Assembly (NCBI RefSeq): GCF_020740795.1
Contig: NC_067312.1
Span: forward strand, 37,486,905 to 37,550,904
Direction: 5' to 3'
From: Apus apus
Lineage: Eukaryota; Chordata; Aves; Apodiformes; Apodidae
DNA: 64,000 nucleotides
The notes below the pieces were generated by a model that saw only the letters and a program-made list of their open reading frames with translations, searched no databases and had not been told where the DNA came from. Position 1 is the first letter of the stretch, and each line of letters begins with the position of its first letter. The position numbers and the translations under genes were made by a program. Shown here one piece after another: positions 38,701-50,700 of this stretch.

Positions 38701-41700
38701 AATGTCCTGTTCCTCTTTACAATTACTGATTTGTGTTTTGTCTTTATGTGTAACTTCATGATGAGGGTTACTGAACTTTAGAGATAAAAAGCTTCTTTGA
38801 CACCCCTTTTAGAGGGAATTCATATATAGATTAGCTGAGTGCCAGTGTCTTGCTCAGCTGGCAATTTTTGCTGTTGGTGTCTAGGCTGAATCAATGCGTC
38901 CCTATTACACTGGGCTGCATATCTCCAGCGCTGGCCTTCACACCTGTACAGATACCCAGATAGCACTTGATTTCCAGGATAAGTCATGCTGCAGGTAATG
39001 TAGCTTAAGGGAAGCTACCTGAGACTGTGTGATGCCAAGAAGTTGCTCAAAATTCCTTTGAACTACTAGTGCTCTTACTAAATTAAAGTGACAGCAGTTG
39101 GATGTTCTTTTACCTCAGCAAATGCTGTAAGGCTTGTCATCCTCTTAGCTGTTCTGTCACACCCATTCCTCTTAATGAAAAGTTTAGTAAAGTTCATTCT
39201 TATCCAGAGCATCCCATAACACAAAAATATTTTTTATTCTCTAGTTCTGATTGAAAACCACTTATGAGAAGAGTAATAGGTTTCAGAAAAATCAGTGTCC
39301 CAGGATATTGTAATGTTAGCAACACTGCACTGTTTTGCTTGGTAACTCTAACAACTAGAATAAAGTGGCTTACGGAGCATGAAACAATATTGGTTGCTAA
39401 CGAGAGTACTACTGAAAGGTTTTTGAGAGTAGTGTGTGCCTCCCCTTAGGTGGTGAAATTTGGCTCACTGTTTCCAAGGTTTTTCTCTGGATTTAATTTT
39501 AGCACCTTGTCTTCAGTAGGACTCTTTCTAACATAATTAATTTCCTTGCATGTCTGTGCTCCGTCCAGCCTGGAGGATCTTCCACGCTGTTACTCCTTCA
39601 TTAGAAGCTCAACCAGACACAATTCAATTAGTTGCTCCAAGAAGAATACGCATGCACACCAATACCAGCAAACTGCTTTTTAATTATCTCTTTCATCTTT
39701 GGCAGTGGGAACCTGTTTCAAAGTGCCTTAAAATCAAAGGTAGAACTCCCATTTGTCTTGGTGGAAGCTTTGTCCCCATCTACAGGCAAGCCCATAGTTC
39801 ACGCAGGGAGCTCGTGACCCTCCATAACTGCATGACTGGCTGGGAGGTTATATGGTGGTGTTTAGCAATGTGAAGTTGAAGTAAAAAAAACCCCTCAAAC
39901 AGGCCTGCTTTATTAAGGATCATAACTGCATTCAGGAGATAGAAGAGAGGTATTTTATTTTGTAAGTATTATTGCTGAACTCCATCCATAAAATGGCTCC
40001 AGCAGTACTCTTAAGAAGTTGAATTACTGGCATTCTCATTAATTGTTTTCTAAGTCATTGTACAAAACAAGTGTTGAGACAAATACTTACCTTAATAATT
40101 TTTACAGGGTATGCATTTTGCAGGAGAACAATTGTGTTTAAACATGAGGACTGAAGAAGGAGTCAATATTTATTATTGGATTACTAGGATCCTACTGTGC
40201 CCTGTCCTAGGGAGCTTACTCTCCATGTATAAGGTCAACAACAGATTGAGAGTGAGATGAACACGAGGAACAATGAGACAAGAGTGGCTGGTATAATTGT
40301 ATTTAATGTTTATGATAAAATATCTGTTCATTTTGTTTCACTGAAGACATGAAAAATTCCTTTGGCGACAAGAAAAGATTCTTTGCTTTGAGGGTGTACT
40401 AAATTCAGTCCCTGAGATTTCAAGGTTCAGTGTCCAGAAACTATCATTCTTTTCCAGGGATTTGATCCTGGTAGACCTGAAAAGAAGTTCAAATTTCAAA
40501 GACTCCCAGTGAGAGTATTTGAAAAAAATCTGTGTACAACACTGACTGTTCAGTATATTCAACTGCAACAGGCTTCACTGGGACAGTTTTCACAGTGTTC
40601 CCAGAGGCCAGTGGGAAAAACCTGGCTGACATACACACTAAGTTCTAAGTCTATTATTTGGTCCTTGCTTTTGCATTTCACTGTGGTCCTAGTTCAGCAG
40701 ACATATAACCAGGAAAAAACTATTCTTAACTCTGTTAAGAATAATAAAAGAAAGAATCAACCGTCTCTTTCAGGTAAAAAGAAAAAATCTTGGCTTTTTA
40801 ATACAGCTTTAGGAAGACAGCCATTTGCTAGTGTTCTGGCAGAAGAGAAGTGCAATCCTTTAAGTAGTTCCGATTCATCCTTTCCAGTCTGGCTATTTTA
40901 CATGTGTTCAAAAGATCCTCTCAATAATTTTCATGATTATTAGAGAGGAGTGGAAATAAATTTTAATATTAATCTTTCTGTGGAGCTGTGTAAAGCTTGG
41001 GGGTGAAGGGCTAGGACTGTTCAGAGCTGTAGCTTCAGCTTATAGTGTTTGGTTTCATCTAACATCGTGATGGGAAATGTTATGCATTATGCATATACAA
41101 TTGTGTAGATATTATGGTGCAATTTTTGGCCTTGTGCGCCTAAGGTCAGGAATACATTTGTGTTTGCAATGTCTTTTCAGTCCCCCAAATCTTGGATTGA
41201 AGAGGTCTTCAGTAAGAGAGAATGTGCACACATCATTCCCAGTTCAAAAGATCCTCACAGGTAAAGCAATTCATTTTATTTTCTTTCTGTTACATTTAGG
41301 AAGAATCATAATAATTTTTGTGGGCTTTGTGTGTAGCTTGGATGAAGTTCTTCACAGCTTTGCAATGCCCCAGTAGGCGATTGCTGGTGTTGATGGGTTT
41401 TCACAGATTCAGTCACCAGTATGTTTTAAATAAGGCTATTAGTTTGATTTAGAGATTGGCAACAACTGACTTTCCTATGCTTCTTAAATATGTTGCTCTC
41501 AATCCAGTAACCAAAATCATTTTATCCATCCAACTGAGAGATTGAGTTACATGGAGTTACTGCTGCACAGAAATTCTTAATGCTGTTACCATCATTTTCC
41601 CCCTTCGTCAGAACAGTGCCTGTTGCTGATTGCAGTCTTCTGAGATACAAGTTTCTACTCAGTCTGGCATAGACTGTGAAAAAGTAAGGGAAAGATCAAA

Positions 41701-44700
41701 TCCTCCACCCCTGTTTAGGAAGGCAAACAGAATTTGGTATTTCAGATTGTGTATCTGTTGGGTGGTGTTGCCTGAATAAATTTGATGAGATCAGATTCTG
41801 AGGATGCAAACTTGTAATTTTGATCATATTGTTTTGAATGCACAGATAGTGTATAGCAGGTAGGTTTGATCACTCATCTATGAAATGCACATTTGACATA
41901 CAGCCTGAGATGTAAAATGCCAGACAAATCACTGAAGTTACCCGGTACATCTTGCAGGGGTGAGTATAAAATAACACAGCCTTTAATGCTGTTGATGAGA
42001 ATTTTGTCACAGATTAATCAGTATTTTATGAATACCATTACTCATACTTTCTTCCATGCGAACATGTATTAATTATCCGTCTTTTATCACAGGTGTCCTG
42101 CAGGATGCCAGGTGTGCCAGAATTTAATCAGGTAGAAGGGCATAAATATATATCTATGATTTTCATAATGACCTAAAGTTAGTGATGGACGTTCCTAGTC
42201 AAAGAAAGTAATGAAAACAAAAATAACCTTCCTCATATCTTGTTGGAGCAGCATTTCTGGGGGTGCACTGGAGAACGTCTAGGATAAATCTGGGTAAAGT
42301 AAATTGTGTGATAACCTTTAATTTATTTGCAATAGAAAACTTTATCCAAATACTTTGTGTGGATGAGTTGGTCTTAATCTTAAAGGCAGAAATTGGGCCT
42401 TTAAAGGCAGAAATTGGGCCTTTAAATGGGCAACAATTCCAGCTGTGTCTTGAGTGATATGAATGAGAATGAGATGGAGCCAATGGAGAACAGTAAGATT
42501 TATGGAAAGAGGAAGAACAAAACAAATGCAGAAGAAAGAGGGTAATAAAAACATCCTTGATGAAAGTTTTTCTGAAGTTTTTTTTTCATCTTCTCTGTAG
42601 TGGGCATTCTGAGTCCTTGCTTTTGGAAAAGCAAGCAGCAAAAAATTTATCACTTTGGTGCTTTTAACTTGTGTGTGGGTGTTTTTTGCACAGCTAGTAT
42701 TTTGTGGCTTGTTTTAATTAGTCGCTTTCAATCCAACATCTGTTGTTCCGCTGGTGTTCTCAAACAAGTTTTGATACTGTATGTTTGTAATAGTAAATTA
42801 TCAGTTGTTGGAACAAACATTTTAACTTTCCTTGATATTTGTTTTGCGTTAAAGGCCTTTGAAGGCTGAAGCAACAGACGACCATGAGTTTTTGATAACT
42901 AACAACTAGGAAGCTGGTGTTAACTAGTCCTGTCACCTACATGTACATAATTGTTGACTTTTTCATTATGTTTCACATTTAATTTTGCTTCTAAGATTTA
43001 TGTAAAAAAAGAGTCACATTTTCCAAAAAGCAATTAAGTTACTCCTTTAAATCAGATCACAGTAGAAGACCAATATGCTGAATAGTGTTGACCTTGTAAG
43101 TAGGGTAAATTAGCTGTGGAGCATCTGTTCAGAAAGAGACAACTCCCTCTGAGAGAATGGTCAGATGTTCATTTTGCTTTAGAGCAGAAGAACAGAGATT
43201 CAAAAATACTTGCAGATATTCTGGAAGTGGAAATGCAGGGAGGATTTTAATGCTTCCTGCTAACCTGAAGATACACCAGTGGGTATCTAAGCTAAAGCTG
43301 TGCTTCAAAATAAAGTAGTTTATTGCTTTATAAATCAAGATTACAGCAGTTCTGCAGTCCTCCTCCTTCTCCACCCTGCAGAGTGACTATGTTGTGATTT
43401 GGTTTGGGAAGCTCATTGTTGTGAAAATTAACCAGAGAGAGGTGTAAAACCAAACCAAGATTTGTTTTCTGCCAAATCAGTCTTGTAATCAAACACAGTT
43501 TAGCTGCCTGAATACTACAGTGGGAAACGGAGGAAGGAAAACTGGAAATGTGCACCCTGATTTGGTTTTTTCTTTTACCTTTCTCTGTAAAAACATCCCT
43601 TATCTTTGTGGGATTTTAATCTTGTATTTTTTTTCTTTCCTATTTCATTGAGCATTTTCATGCTGTTTAAATCCATGTGAATCCTATTTGTTGATCTGTC
43701 TATAAATGCAGAATGCGTGTTGGTGTCTGATGGTAATTTCGGTCAGTCATTATCTTGCAAGTACATTTTTCCAAATGCTAAATGTTCTTGTCTCCTTGTA
43801 TACCTTAAGGTGTACACAGAGCTTTGTTCTAGGAGCATTTTTCTGTTCTTAACAAGGATAAATAATTTTCACATTAGTGTTACAACTGGTTATATGGTAT
43901 TAGATCAGCAATGAAACAGGGCTTGGGCCTCTTGAGATCTGTAATTTTCCACAACAGTCCAATAGTGATGTGAATGCGCTTGGTGCCTACTGTAATTTGA
44001 TCTAATACTGTAGGCAAATGAAATCTGTTAATGATTTCTTACTTATGGAGAGCTTCCAAGGTTTGCAAAGTTTATGAGTGGGTTATACAACTCTTAACTA
44101 ATAGTAAGTAGTAAGTAGAATTACTCCATTTAGTAGTTGCTAATCAAATTTGAGTAACATACTGGCACCTTAGTGCATGCTTCCCTGGTGCGTTGAAATG
44201 GCCTCTATCTAATCTTCATTGTAGTGCTCACAAACATCTCCCAGAAAACCCCTAGACAGATCTCACTGCATGAATACTAAGGAATGTGGTTTGGAACTTT
44301 TGCATCCTTACACCTAGAATCATAGAATCATAGAATGGTTAAGGTTGGAAGGGACCTTAAAGATCATCTAGTTCTCACCTCCCTGCTATGAGCAGGGACA
44401 CCTTACACTACACCAGGCTGCACAAGCCTCATCCAACCTGGCCTTAAAAACCTCCAGGGAGGGGGTTTCCACAGCCTCCCTGGGCAACCTATTCCAGTGC
44501 ATTACTATCCTCATGGTGAAGAATTTCTTCCTGATACTTAACCTAAATCTCCCCTCTCTCAGTTTAAAACCATTACCCCTTGTCCTATCACTGTCTGGTG
44601 AAAAGTCCCTCCCCAGCTTTCCTGTAGCCCCTTCATGTACTGAAAGGCTGCTATAAGGTCTCCTCGGAGTCTTCTCTTCTCCAGGCTGAACAGCCCCAAC

Positions 44701-47700
44701 TCTCTCAGCCTGTCTTCATAGCCGAGGTGCTCCAGGCCTTTGACCATTTTGGTGGCCCTTCTCTGGACCCTCTCCAACAGCTCCATATCTTCCCTGTTCT
44801 GAGGGCTCCAGAGCTGTATGCAGTATTCCAGGTGTGGCCTCTCTTGAGCAGAGAATCACCTCCCTGGCCCTGCTGGCCACACTTCTTTTGAGGCAGCCCA
44901 GGACACAACTGGCCTTCTGGGCTGCAAGAGCACACTGGTGGCTCCTAGAATCATAGGGATTGAAAGGAACCTCTGAAGATCATCAAGTCCAACCCTCCTG
45001 CTGCAGTAGGAAGACCTAGACCAGATCCCACAGGAACATGTCCAGACAGGTCTTGAAAGTCTCCAGAGAAGACTCCACAACCTCCCTGGCAGCCTGTTCC
45101 AGTGCTCTGTAACCCTCACAGTAAAGAAGTTTTCCCTCATTTTGAGGTGGAACTTCCTGTGTTGTTACTTGGTGCTATTTCCCCTCATCCTATCACAGGG
45201 CACCATTGAAATGAGACAGGCTAATTCTTGATATCCACTCTTCAGATATTTAAAGACATAAATAAGGTCTCCTCTTAGTCTTCTCTTTTTAAGGCTAAAA
45301 AGCCCCAGGTCTCTTAACCTTTCCTCGTATGACAGATGCTCCAGTCTCTTAATCATCCTTGTAGCCCTCTATTGGACTCTTTGCAGTATATCCCTGTCCC
45401 TCTTCAACTGGGGAGCCCAGAACTGGACACAATACTCAAGGTGTGATCTTATGAGAACAGAGTAGAGGGGAAGGAGAACCTCCCTTGACCTGCAGGTCAC
45501 GTCAAGCTTTCATCTACTACCACCCCCAAGTCCTTCTCCTCAGGAGTGCTCTCAATCCATTCTTCCCCCAGCCTGTATTTGTGCCTGGGGTTGTGCCAAC
45601 CCGGGTGCAGGACCCTGCACTTGGCCTTGTTGAACTTCATGAGGTTGACATTGACCCACCTCTCCAGCCTGTCAAGGTCCCTCTGGATGGCATCCCTTCC
45701 CTTTGGCTTGAGATGTTCTCACAAATTATTTTTTTAATCTGAGATGTTCTCAAAAATTATTTTTCTGTCTGACCTTTAAGGCATATTTTTTTGGACACAG
45801 TCTCTAAAGTGCTGCCTGTTATGGCACTGGATTTTGTAATTTAGCTACTGCAGTTACTTTTACTTAAGTGTCGACCCTCCATGTTACCCCTTGATGCTCC
45901 AAGTGTGACTTTTCCAGGTGTCTGCTTTTGTGTTACTGATATTGCTTTCTCCTTCCCTAGTAGCTTAGTGAGGCTTTAAGGTAAAGAAGGTAAAGTCATT
46001 GCAAAGATACTTCCAGTCAAGGCATATGATGCATTCACAGAATCACAGAGCAGCTCAGCCTGGCAGGAACCTGGGGACGTTTCCAGTCCCAGCACCTGCC
46101 AGAGCAGGCTCAGCAGGAGGGTCAGACCAGGCTGCTCAGGGCTTCACCCAGTCAGAGTTTGGAATGCCCAGGGATGAAGACAGGTGCCCTTCCCAGGCCC
46201 CAGCTCCACTGCTGAGCTGTCCTACCGGGGAGAAGGCTTTTCCTTATCCCCAGTCTGAGCGTTGTGTTGCTGCCTCTCACCCTCCCACCACACACCACTA
46301 TGAACTGCTTCTTCTCCATCTCCATCAGTGCAAGGGATGCTGTTAGCTCCCCTAAAGCCACACCCTTCCCAGATGAGCCAGCTCTGGTCCTGCAGTCTCT
46401 CCATTCAGGGCAGTGGCTCCAGCCCCACTATCTTGGTGGTCTCCCCTCGCCTCCAACCACTTTGTCAGTCTTGTTCATGTGTTGGGGACCCAAACTAGCA
46501 CCAGTACCCAGACAGGGTCTGACAAGCACCAAGCAGAGGGTACAGTCCCTTCCCTCTTCTGGCTCTCAGACCATGTCCTGCTCACACCACCCCAGGCACC
46601 ACTGCCCCTCTTTGCTGCCCAGGCATGTAGGTAGCCCCAGCTCAGCTTGGTGCCCACCAGCACCCAGGACCATGCCCCAGAACTGCCCCCACTCCAGGGC
46701 TGCATGTCCCCTCCATCCACTCCTCCACGTCCCTGGTTGAGATGCTGAACAGGAAAGGCCCTTCACAACCCCCACAGGACCCTGCTGGATACCAGCCTCC
46801 AGACAGCATCTGACCCACAGCTACCACCCTGTGAGCCCACCAGCCAGCCAGGTCCTCACCTACCAGTGTGTCCTCCTGCCCAGATTTTAATGTCCCAGCC
46901 CAGGTACAATAATACGGGGAGAGACGGTGCCAAAAGCCTGGGTGGCATCTGCTGCTCTCCTCTCATCCCCATGATTTTGTCACAGATGACAGGTGGGTCA
47001 GGCATGAATTACTCTTGGCAAATCCTTGCCAACAGCTTCCTGTCACTGTTGTCTCCCTGCTGTGCCCAGATACTGGCTCCAGGAGGTCTTGCTCCTTGAT
47101 TTTACTTGAGACTGATAGGAGGCTAGCCAGCCTGTAGTTCCTGAGGGTGGCTCTTGACCTTTTTTGAAGGCAGGAGTGACATATGCTTTTCACCAGTTAT
47201 TTGGGATCTCCCTGATCTCCACAGCCTTTGAGGGCTGATGGAGACCAGCTGCACAAGGCCATCAGCCACCTCCCTCAGCACCCTAGGGTTCAGCCCAATG
47301 AGTCCCAGGGACACGTTTGAGTTGATAACTCCTGTGTGATCCTGACTCAATCATCATTCCTGGCTGGTAGCTCCTATCCTCCCTGAGCCCTGTCACTAAG
47401 CACACAGCACAAAGCTTTACAGAAAAAAACCCTAAACAGCTGTATGTAATGTTCTGCTTTGGTTTCCTCAACCTTCATGAGAGCCTCCTAGTCTTGGCTT
47501 TTGACCTCCCAGGTACCTCATGAGTCCTTAGCACATTGTCCCTTTCTGTGAGATGGCTAAGGTGAGCAAGGATGCCAGCTTGGAGTGGAGCATGAGCAAT
47601 TTGGGAAATATCAGTCCTTTTGAGTGCCTAACTCTTGTAATCTCTGAGGTAAACACAGTTGCATGTACCTGCACACCTGTTGCTTAGGTCTATGTGCAGT

Positions 47701-50700
47701 TCCTCCACTGCCTGCTCAGCACACTGAGCTGCTCTGAGTGCAGCGTACCCCTGGGTGCATTTACATGTAAGTGTTAAGTATGTAGTGCAAATGATGTTAA
47801 TTACTAAAATAGTCCAGTGTTCATTTGCCCCGTCACTTTCAAAGTTACTGCATGGATTTGTCTTGTCAGATTGTTAGCTCCTTTCTATTGGATCTGAGCT
47901 CTGAAAAGGCAGGTTGCTCTGGCTCTTGCTGTTCTAAGAGGGGCTGCTAATGTGACCCTGTGTGGAACAGTAATATTAGAGGGCAATTCTGTGCTCATAT
48001 TTTGATGATGGGCTGAAATTAATTAAGATTTCAGAAAATGTAATCCATTGATGATGAATTTGATTGCTTTTCAGTGCTGTCCTTCCAAGGTGGGCTATTT
48101 TCTGAGTCTGATGGTGTAATATGGTATCTAAGTGAATAATGGAAGGTAATATAGTATTTGGTTGGGACTGCTGTTAGTTCTCTGTCTTTAAGAATGACTC
48201 CTGGATGAAAGGGCTTGTTATTGTGAAAGTGTTCTAGGATCAGTACAGTGACCACAGGTTTTTTTCCGGACCAAAGAACAATAGGCTGTTTATATATTTT
48301 CATACCTTTCATCTGAAGCTCATTTTTTCCCTAGCAGTTACTGTCTCTTAGCCTGGAGACTCCCTAAAAAGCAAGCAGAAAAAACTTAATAGCTCAGTTG
48401 TAGAGAGATTTCTCCGCAAGACCAATAATAAAATCAGAATGATCTGGTTTCATCTGGTCCGTCATTCAAAATGTGCAGAGCAAGACTTAAATAAATATAG
48501 TAATTGGTCTTGTGCTTCTTGTGAGCAAGTTTTACCAAAATCTGCTTCCCGTGAACTGTGTGCTCTGCAGCTACATAGCTCTGAAACAATTCTAGTTCAG
48601 ATATGTCTCTATAGTGACTCTGAGTGCAGATACTGAGTACATATGTTGTTTGACAACACAATGTTAGCAATGATCTTCCATCTGTGTTCCTCACAGTCTT
48701 CTGAAACAGTTATTTAATTCTTTATCTGTAAGTGACTTAGTGTGACTGGCTTGTTCTCCAAGTTTCAGCTTGGATACTTTTTGTTTAGCTCATGAGCCTT
48801 GACCTGCTTGTCTTGTTTTGCCTATGAGGAGGCAAAAGTACAAGGGGTTTTTCTTTCGGGGTCATCCATGTTAGGTCCCTAGATGTTGTTTCAGCAGCTC
48901 CTGTGTCCCCTCTGCTAATCTTCCTTTTTTTTTTTTTTTTTTTTCCTTCTTCTTCTTCTTCCTGCCACCACCATGATGCAAGTGATTGTGGGGTCATGCA
49001 GTGAGCCAGATCAGAAAATAGTTCTGGTTACACTAACTTGTCAATAAAAATCTCCAGAATTCTGTTGGGAGTACATGCCTGACTTCTTTCTGGCAAGTCC
49101 CTGGATTTCTGTGATTTTCTATTATTTGTCTCATCTATGAAGAAGGTGTAGGTGGTCTAGGTTAACTAATCTATGTTGAATTAGCTTGACAAAAAAAAAA
49201 TAATTGCCATTTTCTGCAGTCCTTATTACTTTTTGCTTTCTTGCTAACCATCATCGTCCATGTGACAACAGAGCTCAGGTCTTTTCTGCAGTGCTGGGCT
49301 TCTACAACTCTTAATTATCTACTGAATAAGATTGTTTAATTGAGTTACTAATTCCCTAGGAGTGTGGAAGGCTTCCTTCTCCAGTCTGCATTTGCAGAGG
49401 ATTAAATCATTCAAATGTAATTTGCCTGTGTTGAAAAACTGGAGTGCACACACACTTGGATGGTTTCTGGGTATCAAAAAGTGCCTTCCTAAAGCACTTT
49501 GCTTCTTTAATGTACTTAAGGTGTTTTGGAGGTTTTCTTTTGCTTGTGTGTTATTTTTATTGATTTTCTTTTCAGCAGTTAGTTCTCACTCATCTCCACA
49601 GAAAACTCTCTTTCTGAATGTACCTATTCAGATTTTTGCAGATGTTGTTTACATCTAACCTCTCCCTAGATCCATAAGCAATACATCTAAGTCACAAAGC
49701 AGTCATTGAGTTTGGGCTGTTGGAGGCTGCTGGTACCTTAAATGACTAAAAGGGAAGGATTTATCTCTGTTCCCCAGAGTATATTAACTTCTGAAATGTC
49801 TAAAGGAAATTTGGTCTGTCAGGTGTCACTATAAATTACACTGAAGTTAATCCTGTAAAAGAGACTGGAGCCTGTTGAAGCCTGCATGACAGTAATACTG
49901 AATGAATTTGGAATGTGGGTTATCCATCCAGTTTCAAGCCTTAGATGCTACCTGAGCTTCTGTTAAATTTCTTTGGACATTGCACTTCAATTGTATATTT
50001 TGTGTATTCAGTTTGCTGGCATCCAAAGGTTAGTATGAAGGTCACCCTTAAGTTCTCTCTAGCATGAGGGTTGCTCCTCTCCTGATTAATGACAGTAACT
50101 CCTAGATCTTTCTTCAGTACCTAGAATAACCTGTGATAATAATCTGTGATAATAACCACAGTGAATTTTAATGTCCTAAGATACTCCTCTGAAATCTCTC
50201 ATACAAGACCAGTAAATCTGAGCTGCATTGCTTGGGTCAAAATACCTATATGGGATTCTTAGACCGTTACAGCGTCACACAGAATCACAATTGGAAGGGA
50301 CCTTTGAAGATCATCAAGTCCAACCCACAAGTTTTTATTAGTGATCCTTAGGTAGCAAACAAATTTTGCATCTGACAAAACATATTTATGATTTAACTTA
50401 GTGTTATTTTGCCATTGGTGAGATTTTTTCAGCTGAGTTAATTTTTATTATATTCCATGTCAGTAAGCTACAATATCCTTCTTTGCAGAAAAACTATTTG
50501 GGCTATTCTGTTGAAGGTCTTAGAGTTGTATGCAAGTGCGTTATACAAAATAATGTCTTTATTTTTAATGTGAGATGTTGCTGTGGACGGCTGATTGGAG
50601 ATCACCCAGGAGTAGACTGTAGCTGGCCCATTGATCAGACTGCCCCACAAAGATGTGATGAAGAATGGTCTGTGCAAAAACACACAAAGACAAGTCCAAC

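Larger units (their letters stand above)
42132..50574 (+). other. TRPM6 intron with several CR1 insertions
   Basis: An 8.4-kb intron holding the 21-bp duplication, the nested CR1 pair (44317-45708), a third CR1 (about 46035-47400), a T/TTC tract (48925-48961) and a short CR1 tail (50282-50327). The remaining sequence is unrecognised. Confidence 0.85.

Noticed and set aside
44559..45140. Short minus-strand frames with [11 protein letters not shown] and similar
   Set aside because: Broken CR1 thumb-domain remnants, not genes.
50489..50574. In-frame upward extension of the TRPM6 exon ([10 protein letters not shown]...)
   Set aside because: No resemblance to TRPM proteins, and entering at 50489 from the previous exon shifts the frame.
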